Of a DNA stretch of 64,000 bases, positions 24,990-35,832 are shown piece after piece (position 1 is the stretch's first letter; each line of letters opens with the position of its first letter). This stretch comes from Undaria pinnatifida (lineage: Eukaryota > Sar > Phaeophyceae > Laminariales > Alariaceae): positions 62,001-126,000 of the forward strand of contig JABAKD010000005.1 of NCBI GenBank assembly GCA_012845835.1. The letters are read 5' to 3'. The notes below the pieces were generated by a model. It made no database searches and was not told the origin of the DNA. It saw nothing but the letters and a program-made list of their open reading frames with translations. Position numbers and translations under genes: made by a program.

Positions 24990-26405
24990 GAAAATACACT
25001 CCAGCTGTGAGATCGAATATTTTGTCGAAACTCATCTTTGCAAGCTGTGTGTGATACTTCGATCGCGCGTATTACGGGTTATGTGTACTCCGTGACTCCC
25101 CTTGCAACTACAGTGTAGGTTTCACGGTCAACAGGGTGATGTTAGTCAGTCTGTGCGCGGAAACTATAAAAACCGTTTTTGAGGGGGACAAAATCTGACA
25201 GCTATGGACGGAAATACATCCGTTTTTCTCGTGAATCACGTAAGTCGCTTCACCGGTGCAGGGAGGGCGGAGTTTCGAAGGACGTTGGGGCGTGGTTTTG
25301 ATCAAAAGGGAGAAGGGTTGGAGGAGGGGGGAAGGGGGGTGGGAGGGCGCATGGGTGGGCAATTTGTGCGTGGAAGCTATAAATCCCTTAAGGGGATAAA
25401 TCTGATGGTTTTAGAACAAAAAAAAAAAATGCACCACTTCATCATTGGGGGAGGAAGGGGGGGGGATTAGGGCGGGGGTGGGGCGGGCGGGGCAGCTCAA
25501 TCTGTGCGTGAAAACTATACATTCTTTTAAGGGAATAAATGTGACGGTTTTGGAAATAATGCATCAGTTTATCATGTGTATCCTGGGGTAAGTCGCACAA
25601 TCAGAGAGTAGAGGGCGGAGTGTCCGAGGGGGTGGGGGTGGGATGGGGTGGGGGGGGTGGGGAGGTGGGGGGTGGGGGCGGGGGGGGTAGGGAAGGGCTT
25701 TAGGTGGCATAGATGTAGGGGTTTGTTGTACGTGTGGTGCTAGGTCTACGCGATGGTGCGGGTGGTGAGAAACGAGGGGGCGTTCGGGGCCGGGGGGGGG
25801 GGGGGGGAGCAGCGGCATGGATGGCTCTAGAAAGACAATGAGGTGATATCCAGTGCGTGAAGTGTTCATTAATCTAGCGGATTTTGATAATAGGTGGGGC
25901 GTTTGAGCGAGGGAGAGTGAGAAGGGGGGGGCGGGGGGGATTTTTCAGGAGGTTTAGGTCACATGTAATATTCAAATATACTCCGGCTGTGTGATCAAAG
26001 ATATGTAGGGGCCTGTTACACGCATGGTGCTAGGTGTAGGCGATCGTGTGGGTGGTGGGAAAAAGAGGAGGCGTTCGACGGGGGGTGGGGGAAAATAATG
26101 AAAACTACGTCATGGATGGTCAGAAAGATAATGACGTGATATCAACTGCGTAGAGGTGTTTATTACTCTGGCCGATTTCGATTGTAAGTGGGGCGTTTGA
26201 ACAAACTAGCCGGAAAAATAAAAGGAGGGAGGGACGGGGGGGGGGGGAAGGGGTGGGGGGTTTTGGAACAAGAGGGATCGGGGGAAGGGGAGGGGAGGGG
26301 GGGGGGTAGGGCGGGACATTTCAACATGTGCGCGGAAACTATAAATCCTTAAAGGGGACAAACCTGACGATTGTATGTAGCAAGAAGACATCCCTTTATA
26401 TCATC
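24990..26405 (+). mobile_element. G-tract foldback family, long left-arm copy
   Basis: It starts at GAAAATACACTCCAGCTGTGAG and runs inward through internal modules at about 25150, 25365, 25500 and 26325. It also carries two copies of a second module (GTGGTGCTAGG...GGCGATNGTGYGGG, ATGACGTGATATCAACTGCG, GTGTTTATTACTCTGGCCGATT, GTGGGGCGTTTGA) at about 25725-25900 and 26010-26205. A partial internal end-like sequence (ATACTCCGGCTGTGTGATCAAAGATATG) lies at 25980. Long G homopolymers separate the modules. No right arm is seen. The frames across it are Gly/Pro-rich artefacts. Confidence 0.8.
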
Positions 26406-26971
26406 TGACTGGGAATGTTTACTATTCTAGAAGGTTTGATGTTAGATGCAGCAAGCAACCCCGTGTTCAAGTGTAGTGAATAACGTGTTGAATCTTCACA
26501 ATTTGTTGATGTATGATACATGGATCGAAAGCTAGAATATTTGTTGTTACCATTATTTTCTGACATCGCTAATGATAAGAAAAAAGATACGTATTGGCAA
26601 ATACAACAGGCGAGGTGACGTGGTCATGCACTGTCACCGCCATCAGTTACCATTATTTTCTGACATCGCTAATTATAAGAAAGAGATACGTAATGCCAAA
26701 TACAACATGCGGGGTGATTTGGTCACGCACTGTCACCGCCATTGAGCACTAGAGGGAGAAATGCGAATCGTCTGTGTTTTGAAGAAGAACGCTTGGTGTA
26801 CACGCGTTCAATTACGTTACATCGTTAGGCATACTTCGCTTGGCATAGGTTGGGAGGCGATCATGCAGACGGTATGTACGAAATACCTTAAGTAATGTGT
26901 TGATGAGGTGGTTTACCGCAATTTTAACAGATCTGCCTGTGCTTCCTTTTCAAAAACTTATTATAAAAAAT
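26406..26971. repeat. first copy of a duplicated flank with ~99-bp tandem pair
   Basis: The sequence after the foldback arm (TTTACTATTCTAGAAGGTTTGATG onward) recurs after the next arm at 28130-28600, showing that arm plus flank were duplicated together. It holds a tandem pair of ~99-bp units (26546-26644, 26645-26743) sharing GTTACCATTATTTTCTGACA and ATACAACA(G/T)GCG phrases. No coding sequence is recognised. Confidence 0.75.
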
Positions 26972-28135
26972 GAAAATACACTCCAGCTGTGAGATAGAAG
27001 ATTTCGTCGAAACTCATCTTTGCAAGCTGTGTGTGATACTCCGATTGCGCGCATTACGAGTTGTGTGTCCTCATCAAGGACATAGGTCGGCGACTCCCCT
27101 TACAACTGCAGTGTAGCTATCAGGGTCAACAGGGTGATTTTAGACAGTCTGTGCGCGGAAACTATAAAACCCGTTTCTGAGGGAACAAAATCTGACAGCT
27201 CTGGAGGGAAATGTATCCTTTTATCAAGTGAATCTTGTAAGTCGAATAACCGTTTAGGGGGGGCGGCGGAGTTTTGAAGGACGTGGGGGCCTGGTTTTGA
27301 TCAAAAGCGAACGGGTTCGGGGGGGGGGGGGGCGGGAAGGGGGGGCAATTTGTGCATGTAAGCTATAAATCATTTCACGTGGATACATCTGACGGTTTTG
27401 GCACCAGTTTATAATTGGGGGGGGAGGGAGGGGGGTTGGGGCGGTGGGGGGGGGGGGCGGGGGCAGCTCGATATGTGCGTGGAAACCTTACACTATTTTG
27501 AGGGGATAAATGTGACGGTTTTGGAAATAATGCATCAGTTCATCATGTATTTCCTGGGGTAAGTCGTACAATCATTGAGTAAAGAGAGGGTGGAGTGTTC
27601 GAGGGGGTGGGGTTGGGATGGGTTGGGGGGGAGGGGTGGGGGGGGGGGGGAGGGGGGGAGGGGGCCGGGGGGGGGCGGGGGGGGGAAGGAAGGGCTTTAG
27701 GTGAGGGGTTTGTTATACGTGTGGTGCTAGGTCTAGGCGATGGTGCGGGCGGTTGGAAAAGAGGAGGCGTTGGAGGGGGGGGAGGGGGGGGGGGGGGGGG
27801 GGGGAAGAATTGAAAACTACGTCATGGATGGTCAGAAAGATAATGACGTGATATCAACTGCGTATAGGTGTTTATTACTCAGGCCGATTTCGATTGTGAG
27901 TGGGGCGTTTGGACAAACTAGGCGGAAGGGGGGGGGAATCGGGGGACGGGGGGGGGGAGGGGGAGGGTTTTTTTTTTTTTTTACAAGAGGGGTCAGGGGA
28001 GGGGGAGGGGAGGGGGGGGGGGGGCGGGGGGGGGGGGACATTTCAATATGTGCGCGGAAACAATAAATCCTCAAAGGGGACAAACCTGACCATTGAAGCA
28101 ATAAGACATCCCTTTATATCATCTGGCTTGTAATG
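26972..28135 (+). mobile_element. G-tract foldback family, left-arm copy
   Basis: It starts with AAAATACACTCCAGCTGTGAG. Internal modules (TGTGCGYGGAAACTATAAA...GGGGAYAAATCTGACGGTTTTGG) lie at about 27151, 27345, 27470 and 28040, and the second module is at about 27715-27910. G-runs of 8-20 nt occur throughout. It pairs with 24990-26405 as a tandem duplication including the following flank. No right arm is seen. Confidence 0.85.
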
Positions 28136-28690
28136 TTTACTATTCTAGAAGGTTTGATGTTAGATGCAGCAAGCAACCCCGTGTTCAAGTGGAGTGAATA
28201 ACGTGTTAAATCTTCATAATTTGTTGTTGTATGATACATGGATCGAAAGCTAGAATATTTTATAGAATATTTGTAGTTACCAATATTTTCTGACATCGGT
28301 AATTATAAGAAAGAGATACGTATTGTCAAATACAACAGGCGAGGTGATGTGGTCATGCACTGTTTGTCACCATCATCATACAGTTACCATTATTTTCTGA
28401 CATCGCTAATTATACGAAAGAGATACGTATTGGCAAATACAGCATGCGAGGTGATGTATGTGGCCATGTACTGTCTCCGCCATTGAGGATTAGAGGGAGG
28501 GATGCGAATCGTCAGTTTTAAACGAACGCTTGGTATACATGTGCTCAATCACGTTACCTCGTTAGTCATACTTGGTATACACGCGCTCAATGACGTTTTT
28601 GTCTCCAATGTACGATTTCACGCCCATGATTTTCGCCTTGGCGATGTGAGGCTCTGAGGTCGCCTTTATATAGTGGTTCTGATTTCATTG
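28136..28690. repeat. second copy of the duplicated flank
   Basis: Counterpart of 26406-26845. The same ~100-bp tandem pair is present (28275-28381, 28382-28483), followed by the GAGGGAGRGATGCGAATCGTC phrase. The end contains a further short repeat (ACACGYGCTCAATNACGTT) at about 28540 and 28578. The LINE body follows immediately. Confidence 0.75.
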
Positions 28691-28698
28691 TTGTTGGT

Positions 28699-31600
28699 AT
28701 GGCTGTGATCGTCGTTTCTTTTGTTGCTGTTGGTGTTGTTTTTGTGCATATTGCTATTGTATATGTTGTTATAGTTTTAATTGTTGTTATTGCTCTATTG
28801 GTTTGTTGTTACTGTGACTCAATATGCCGTAAGTCTAGGTTCACCCAGCAGTTCATTGACGAACGGCTTATGTCTATGCGCTTTGAGTTGGATGGTCGAT
28901 GCGATGCTGTTAATTTCGTCGTTGCGTACGCCCCAACTGATTGTACCAAAGACACCAAGCTGAAAGGTATTTTCTGGCAAAAGCTGGAGGACCTGGTTGA
29001 ACAGATCCCCACTAAAGAGTGTTTGTTTGTACTGATGGATGCTAACGCGCGAACTGGGCAGAGGATGGAAGGGTGCGGTGATGATGAAAGTAAGGTGCTT
29101 GGAGCATACGGACGAGATGCTCGTAGCTATAATGGCAAACGACTTTTGTCGTTCGCTACCAATTGCAAGCTAGCTCTCACCTACACATTTTTCAGCACGC
29201 GCAAGGGTGGGATATCGCATACGTACAACGGCACCAGCCCGAATGACCGTAAGAGGATAGACTACATCCTAACCCGCCAAGCCCATCGACCTAGAGTACA
29301 TGATGTTAAAGTCATCCCACAGCCTCCGCCACCAGCTAAGGCCGATTCAGACCACAACATTGTGTACATCAAGGTCCGACTTAGTGGTCACTTTTCGTCC
29401 AACAGAAAAATGCTGAAACCCCCAAAACGCCGAGAATTCGACAGGCAGCTTTTTTTATCCGACGGAAAGCGTCGCCAACGAGTAATCGCGAGGGTTGTTT
29501 CCACTCTCAACCAACCTATCCAGCCCCGTAACACGTCTGGAATGGTTGAGTTTTTCACCACGACTATCATCGATGCTGTAGAGAAAGAGGTGCCACCTCC
29601 ACCACGTCGCCACCGCCGGCATGGTTGGTGCGAGCCTGCCGAAACTTCGGCCGCTTTCAGAGTAGCATGGACAGCGAGGGAGGATGCGAGACAGTTCTTG
29701 CGTGCCAACCCCCGAGATAGTGTAGCGTGGAAGAAATTGAGATCTGCGTGTGCGAATCTGCAGGAAGTGGTTGCCGCAGGAGTACAAGCGTACTTTGAAG
29801 AGTACCTCGCCGAAACCGAGAGACTCCTAGCGAGTAACGATCAACGAGGGTTCTACAAGCACCTGAAGAGTACGGTGGGATTGCAAGGTACAAAAGCGAG
29901 GAGCGAGCAGTTTATTATGGACGAGGATGGCACGTTGTTGCGGGATCAAGCGCGAATTCGTGAACGATGGGCGGGGCACTACCACAAACTCTTGAACACG
30001 AAATCGCTGAAACTCGATCCCACGATCATCGACCTCTTGCCACCGCGACCGCTTAAACTATCGCTTGGAGATGAACCATCCATGGACGAAATGATGGATG
30101 CGATTAAGGGCATGTCAAATTGGAAAGCCGTTAGACCAGACGGTCTCCCGGTCGAACTACTAAAACTTGACCACCCCGCTAGGATCCTTGTCAACGTGTG
30201 GGTAACGGGCGAAGTCCCCCAGCAATGGAAAGATGCTATCATCAAGACCCTTCACATAAAAAAGGATCGAACTGATTGCAACAATTACAGAGGGATCTCG
30301 CTTGTTGCCCACGCAGGCAAAATATTGTTGAAAATCGTTGCGTCCCGCCTTAGCAACTACTGCGAGACCGAGGAAATACTTCCTGAAGAACAGTGCGGCT
30401 TCCGTCCCGCACGGTCGACGGTCGACATGCTGTTTGTCGTGCGCCGGTTGCAAGAGCTCGGACGACAGAGGAAAATCCCCCTGTACATGTGCTTCATCGA
30501 TCTGCAGAAAGCGTACGACTCTGTCGACCGGGAACTGTTGTGGGAGGTACTCACACGCCTTGGCGTACCAACGAAGATGCTTACAGTTATCCGCAACTTC
30601 CACGAAGGCATGCGGGCTCGCGTGCGTGCGGATGACGGCGAGCACTCGGATTGGTTTAATGTCACCCAGGGGCTGCGGCAAGGCTGCGTGCTATCACCGT
30701 TACTGTTCAACGTGTTCTTCGCTGCTGCGATACACGTCGTGCTGGCACGCTTCAGCAAAGACGAATACATCGTAAGGGATTTGGTTCACCTCGAAGAGGG
30801 CAGTGCAGTCGGAAAAGAGGAACCGTTGGCATGCGTGCAAAGGGCTGTGTGGGGCATGTTGTACGCAGATGACGCAGGAATTGGTTCGAAGTCGGCGGAA
30901 GGCCTTGCTAAAATGATGACAGTCATCGTGACTGTGTTCGAAGCAGCAGGCCTCACGGTATCGGAAAAGAAGACAGAGACGATGCTGCTACGAACACCGG
31001 ACCAGACATCCCTCGCCCCACCGCTCGCGATCGAAGCATCAGGCCAGAGGTATAAACAGACGACCCAGTTTTTATACCTAGGCGGCATTATCCACGAAAG
31101 CGCTGACCTCTCGCTCGAAATCGAACGACGGATCCGTCTCATGCGGGCATTCCTCAAACGGTTTGGCCCGGAATTGTATGACAGGACGACCGCCCCGCTT
31201 AGTCTGAAAGTCCACATGCTGAAGGCCGAGGTCATTGAGACCCTGCTGTACGGGTGTGTGACGTGGACCCTCAATGCGGACCACTTCGCCAAGCTCCGAT
31301 CAGCCCACCACGAAGTCCTTTTGCGAGTCATTGGCTTCCAGCGCCGATTACGCACCGACCACACCACCCTCTCGTACGCGAAGGCCCTCAGGATGACACG
31401 ATGCGAGAGCATCGAAACGACCATCCGTAAACGGCGGCTCTTCTTTGCCGGGGCCCTGGTGCGACAACACAAGGGGCGACTGCCCCGTCGGTTGATGTTC
31501 GGGACGATCGCTGGTGGGGAGAACCCGAAACCAGGCGGACAACTCAAGACTTGGCCTAGAGCCATAGCTGAGGACCTTAGGGTGTTCAAAGCCAACGAGG

Positions 31601-31941
31601 GATCAACGGAACACTCCCCCTTAGTTTTTGGAGTTGGGACCGCGCTGTGGCCCACCGCAGCAAAAAAGGTGGGCAAGTGGTACCGGGGGGTCCTCGAAGC
31701 AGCTGAACGGTTCATGGGCAGGTGGCACGAGAATGAGGCAAAGCTGAGTAAACAGCGCCGCGCATCCGCTGTGGGTGGTGTCGAAGGGAACGGGGGGAGG
31801 GGGGGCAGCAGGAGGGGTAGAAGGAACACCGCACAAGGGTATGGGGGCAGGGGGGGGGACAGAAGGAGTAGAAGGGAAACCGCGGTAGATGAAAGTAGGA
31901 AGGAGACCGCAGGCAGGGTAGCAAGGTACCAGGCCGACTAG
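28699..31941 (+). CDS. LINE (RTE-like) endonuclease/reverse transcriptase, 5'-truncated but open
   Basis: A 1080-codon open frame. Residues ~46-225 are the C-terminal part of an AP-type endonuclease (VNFVVAYAPTD, LMDANARTG near 111-119, ADSDHNIVY near 215-223). The N-terminal part that should carry the catalytic Glu is missing. In its place residues 1-45 are a hydrophobic Val/Ile run encoded by GTT-rich simple sequence. RT motifs follow: NNYRGISL (~527), IDLQKAYDSVD (~600), QGLRQGCVLSPLLFN (~657) and YADD at 722-725 (30862-30873), then YLGGIIH and a conserved C-terminal thumb region. The tail is Gly/Arg-rich and runs into a tandem duplication. No stops are present, so the copy is recent. The true element start is probably upstream and lost. 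Its product would act by target-primed reverse transcription, but without the complete endonuclease it is probably non-autonomous. Confidence 0.9.
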   Translation: MAVIVVSFVAVGVVFVHIAIVYVVIVLIVVIALLVCCYCDSICRKSRFTQQFIDERLMSMRFELDGRCDAVNFVVAYAPTDCTKDTKLKGIFWQKLEDLVEQIPTKECLFVLMDANARTGQRMEGCGDDESKVLGAYGRDARSYNGKRLLSFATNCKLALTYTFFSTRKGGISHTYNGTSPNDRKRIDYILTRQAHRPRVHDVKVIPQPPPPAKADSDHNIVYIKVRLSGHFSSNRKMLKPPKRREFDRQLFLSDGKRRQRVIARVVSTLNQPIQPRNTSGMVEFFTTTIIDAVEKEVPPPPRRHRRHGWCEPAETSAAFRVAWTAREDARQFLRANPRDSVAWKKLRSACANLQEVVAAGVQAYFEEYLAETERLLASNDQRGFYKHLKSTVGLQGTKARSEQFIMDEDGTLLRDQARIRERWAGHYHKLLNTKSLKLDPTIIDLLPPRPLKLSLGDEPSMDEMMDAIKGMSNWKAVRPDGLPVELLKLDHPARILVNVWVTGEVPQQWKDAIIKTLHIKKDRTDCNNYRGISLVAHAGKILLKIVASRLSNYCETEEILPEEQCGFRPARSTVDMLFVVRRLQELGRQRKIPLYMCFIDLQKAYDSVDRELLWEVLTRLGVPTKMLTVIRNFHEGMRARVRADDGEHSDWFNVTQGLRQGCVLSPLLFNVFFAAAIHVVLARFSKDEYIVRDLVHLEEGSAVGKEEPLACVQRAVWGMLYADDAGIGSKSAEGLAKMMTVIVTVFEAAGLTVSEKKTETMLLRTPDQTSLAPPLAIEASGQRYKQTTQFLYLGGIIHESADLSLEIERRIRLMRAFLKRFGPELYDRTTAPLSLKVHMLKAEVIETLLYGCVTWTLNADHFAKLRSAHHEVLLRVIGFQRRLRTDHTTLSYAKALRMTRCESIETTIRKRRLFFAGALVRQHKGRLPRRLMFGTIAGGENPKPGGQLKTWPRAIAEDLRVFKANEGSTEHSPLVFGVGTALWPTAAKKVGKWYRGVLEAAERFMGRWHENEAKLSKQRRASAVGGVEGNGGRGGSRRGRRNTAQGYGGRGGDRRSRRETAVDESRKETAGRVARYQAD

Positions 31942-33029
31942 TAGGTGGAACCTTTCTATCTATGCCACTCGTACCGCCAACTGCTGCGGCTGCTCGGAAT
32001 GTGATGTCTTGGTACTTTGATTTTTCCGTGAATTTATTTTTTTTTCTTTTTCTTCTTTTTTTTTCTTTCCCCTTCTTATCCTTATGAAGGGAGTCTTGCA
32101 TGGCGGGTAGGTGACGAGCCTGTTTTATTTGGCCCTCCCAGTCTTCCTTCTTTCACTTGTTTCTTTTTTCCGGGGTATTTTTTTCCTTTCTTTCCCCCTT
32201 GCATGTCCATTTTGGCTCATGCTCGGGGTATGTTTCTATCTCCCGTGCTTTGGCTCCCCTTTTTATTTATTTATTTATTTGTTTTGTCTTGGCTTCTTTC
32301 GTTGTTTCTCTCTTTTACAAGGTATTTTGGTTTAATGAGAAGAACACAAAGGGGGGAGGGGGGGAAACAGGAGGAGTAGAAGGAAAGCCGTCCAAGGGAA
32401 TGGGGGCAGGGGGGGCAACAGGAGGAATAGAAGGGAGACCGCGGTGGACGAAGGCAGGAAGGAGATGCCAGACAGGGTAGCAAGGTACCAGGCCGACTAG
32501 TAGGTACGTAGCACTTTTCTTCTTTTTCTGGGTTTTTTTTTTCCCCTTTGTTCCCTCCTTGCGTGTCCAGGTTTTTGGCTCGTGTTCGGATTATCTTATT
32601 TTGGTTTTACTTCATTTTATTTTATTTTATTATGTTTCTTTTCCGAGCTTTGGCTCTCCTTTCCGGTTGGGTTGTTTCTTCGATTTCCCCTTCATTTTGT
32701 TTGTTTCATTTTTGTTTTTATTTTTATCTTTGTTTTATTTGTTTTTTGTTTTTTGTTTTTGTTTTTTTGTTTTTTTGTTTTTTGTTTTTGTTTATTTCGT
32801 ATTTCTCTCTTCCAATGTATCTCTGTTGTTGACGTATGTATGTTGTGCCTGTCGTACCCAGTACTAGGGCATGACATTGCGTTGTCGAATGCATTACGAT
32901 GCATTATCTCTGTGTCGTGGCTTGTGACCACAGAGCTGATCTTTCTAGGGTGAAGAATCAGTACGGACACTGGGTGTGCTGGATGTCGACGAGTAGAAGA
33001 ACGGTTTAATGTTAAGAACACACACACAC
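31942..33029 (+). mobile_element. LINE 3' untranslated region with ~560-bp duplication and (CA)n tail
   Basis: The block 31785-31960 (G-rich, AAGGTACCAGGCCGACTAGTAGG) recurs at 32345-32510, and the T-rich stretch after it also recurs, giving a ~560-bp tandem duplication across the stop codon. The distal 180 bp (CAGTACTAGGGCATGACATTG... ACGGTTTAATG) ends in AAGAACACACACACAC. RTE-type LINEs often end in short simple repeats rather than poly(A). The same 3' end recurs at 57540-57858 and in reverse at 63819-64000. Confidence 0.85.
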
Positions 33030-33488
33030 TGTGGTTACACCTGTTGATGATGTTATGGTTGCTGTTGTTAATTAGGAAAATTTAGATTTATCTAAAGGTT
33101 AACGGATAAATGAAGTTGAAAAAAAAATGAGATTAAACCACTGTTAAAACACAGGAGCTTAAATGCATCCATTATCCACTGATGGAATATATCATACATC
33201 AAACCCCTCAAACCTATCTCCTATTTGTAGCGTGTAAGTTACAAAAAATGAATCATAACATAGTACAACCAAGGGAGGTATTATAGTATCCACCAATATT
33301 CCTCAGAATGTTAATGCATTTCACCTGAAATGACTGTGAGGGGAACATATTGAAAACCCAAATGTCCCTCACCATTTGGTTAGGAGATAGATGCAAAATG
33401 ATGCATTACCAAAATAAAAGATAAAACTCTAACTTATGTATTTCTCAACCGAACCAACCTCAAGACTGTTAAATTTTATTTTGCTTAC
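33030..33488. other. AT-rich spacer, no gene
   Basis: AT-rich unique-looking sequence between the LINE tail and the DIRS-like element. No open frame over 60 codons and no family motif are present. Confidence 0.5.
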
Positions 33489-33651
33489 GAAATTGTATCA
33501 TATTATTGCGCACCCCCTGCTCGGAGCACGGGGGGCGGAGAGAGAGGCAGGCCCCCGGGGCTGCTCCAACAGCAACCCCACGCTATCGTCCGTAACCTTG
33601 AGTCAAGTTCCATCCCAGCTGGCAGTGTCGAACTTTCGACGGCAGCCTCCA
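33489..33651 (-). repeat. split direct repeat B2
   Basis: Matches 34549-34710 with scattered differences. Shared phrases are TTGTATCATATTATTGCGCAC, GGGGCTGCTCCAACAGCA and CTATCGTCCGTAACC. It marks one outer end of the DIRS-like element. Confidence 0.85.
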
Positions 33652-34307
33652 CCTGAAAGGCTCAAAAACAAATGACCACATATTACTGCACTGTGGTACT
33701 CCGCACAAGCGCACAAACGACACATCTAACGCAAATATTGTGTACTAGAGGAACATCCATAATATGTACACGACGCCGATATACATATGCACTCCGCGAC
33801 CAAGAAGCACTATTACGGACAACTCTCTCTCCTGCAGCTTCAGATTGTGCTAAATACCGAGCCAAGTTTGGGACCAAACCACTGCGCTTGTTTAATAGTA
33901 CCCGTCATCACACAACATACTGCACAGCATAGATAGCGTAAATTCTATACGAGGACGAATGGACGCACCTCCAGCGTGGAGACCCGCGTGCATGTTCGCA
34001 AACCACGGTAAGCAAACCGACATCGCACGAACGCCTGCATTGCACAATGCAGCTTCCCGACGGAAAAGGGGCGCACCTCCGGCTTGGAGACGTGCACGCG
34101 CCACTCTGATGACATAAACAGGGACCCTGAGCACCACACATGAAATAAAAACCAAACGCGCGACCTACGACACCTGGGCGGCTGCACACCGCCGCATAGG
34201 TACATGTAGCTAACAGCAACGAACACTCTGCCCGCGTTGCTACGACCGCATCATCCCCCCTCCACTTACCCCCTCAACAGTACGGGCGGGTGGGTGGGAA
34301 ATCAACC
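33652..34307. other. A2-B2 interval of the DIRS-like element
   Basis: There is no recognised coding domain. A short internal duplication of GCGCACCTCC...TTGGAGAC-type sequence is seen at about 33963 and 34072. In split-direct-repeat elements the 3' section carries only terminal repeats and linker sequence, which fits. Confidence 0.5.
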
Positions 34308-34710
34308 AGTCTAACACACCTTGAACCTGTCTCGCTGACGATGCTTCTCTCTTCTCTGGGGGCTTCGCTTGCTAGTCAGCAACCAAACAGACTGATCCAA
34401 GGTTCCCTTTGCTATACCAGGACAAGTACAGGTAACCACCCGCCATGACATCATTGGTCAACGTGCGATAACCCCAAACTTCTTCCGTACATACAAAACC
34501 CTTATTTTCTCGTGCCTCGATAATAATACGCTTTGCGTTGTGCTCTCGAAGTTGTATCATATTATTGCGCACCCCCCCGGTCGGAGCACGGGAGGCGGTG
34601 AGAGGGGCAGGCCCCCGGGGCTGCTCCAACAGCAGCCCTACGCTATCGTCCGTAACCCTGAGTCAAGTTTCAGCCCAAGTAGCAATGTCGAGCTTTCGAC
34701 GCCAGCCTCC
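34308..34710 (-). repeat. adjacent split repeats A2 (34308-34533) and B1 (34549-34710)
   Basis: A2 matches A1 at 39729-39954 (shared CACACCTTGAACCTGTCTCG, GCTTGCTAGTCAGCAACCA, CGATAACCCCAAACT). B1 matches B2. Only 15 bp separate the two, the B1A2 junction expected for split direct repeats. B1 abuts the 3' end of the recombinase region. Confidence 0.85.
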
Positions 34711-34843
34711 AACAATGGTATTTGGCTCAGCTTACGGACGCATTGCGTCCCTCCCCTACCCCTTTTGCTGTACCCCTAGGATGCGCGCGTCAAGATCCAA
34801 CTTCTCATTTCTATCCGCCGGGCACAAATAATATGGTTGCGCA

Positions 34844-35713
34844 CTAGCTGAGGTAGATACGTCGACTTCTACTCCTCAGCTTGGGAATGGGGTTCACTTG
34901 CCCCCAATCTAAACCCTGCCCCGGCTGGATCCCGTTACCCATCCCCTCCTGCGCCATTACATTTGCTACACGGCTGGCATCCTTTCCGCGGCTACGAACG
35001 TACGCCTTATATGCATCAGACGCCCACCGGCCCTCCCGTTGCAACGTCTGGGAAGCCCCCCTGCTGACAAGAGCGTTGCGCCCCCAATCCTAAGGGAGTA
35101 CAAAGCGTACACATCCGCCCGTATGCCCGCCAACGCAACCACTTCTCGCAGGGCTACCGTCGTTTGTTGCTTTGTCCACATAGAACATCTTCCACCACCT
35201 CTACCATACGCCACCAATGGAGCCGACGAGGGCAAAGCAAATAACAAGACATCGACTCGAGCATAAGATCGACAGCACCGCCACCGGCCCCCACGGGCCT
35301 CGGTGAACCCGCCCGAACTCGCAGAGCAACTGCCCCCTTGCGCAACTGGTCGCCTTAGACCCACGAAATCGAACCTCGACGCGGTCAGCCCTCGACCATT
35401 GCGCCACCCCCAACTGTACCCGACCGCGAAAGAAAGCCACGTCTGCCCGCCGTAAACAATACGTTTCGTGGATACGCGACCGGGTTTCCGCGAACATTTC
35501 GGACGCGCGGGTCAAAAAACAAAACGACGCACACAACGCAAGCCACAACACGCGCCCCTCGTTACGCCAAGCAGGGATCAAAGTTTCGCCAGCAAGCAAC
35601 ATAGCCCACGACACGGGCCGACGCACGGTCGCCTGATTACCCACTTCGGCATGCGAGCGCGCCGCACCTTTTCGGGCGCTTGCGATGCCGGGGCGAGTGG
35701 TGTCGAACTCCAA
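34844..35713 (-). pseudogene. DIRS-type tyrosine recombinase, frameshifted
   Basis: The catalytic domain is spread over three frames. The first (35713-35201) carries LCASFCFLTRASEMF, whose Arg (residue 69, near 35509) is the first catalytic Arg. The second (35364-34966) carries YSLRIGGATLLSAGG (near 35100), the box II HxxR motif with His replaced by Tyr. The third (35044-34844) carries GRWASDAYKAYVRS with the nucleophile Tyr. Such enzymes insert the circular cDNA by site-specific recombination. The frame changes make this copy inactive. The antisense 268-codon + frame (35468-36274) is a shadow. Confidence 0.8.
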
Positions 35714-35832
35714 ACCGCGTGGAATGCGATGAAAACACTTGATGGCCGACAGATGGCTTTCGATGGTCGACGACCGCAGTGTCTTGGTAGCAAACGCGTA
35801 CGCTACTTACTCCACCAAATGTCACGCGTTGG

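Noticed and set aside
30786..31829. 347-codon minus-strand open frame
   Set aside because: It is antisense to the LINE RT and C-terminal region, which is clearly coding on the + strand.
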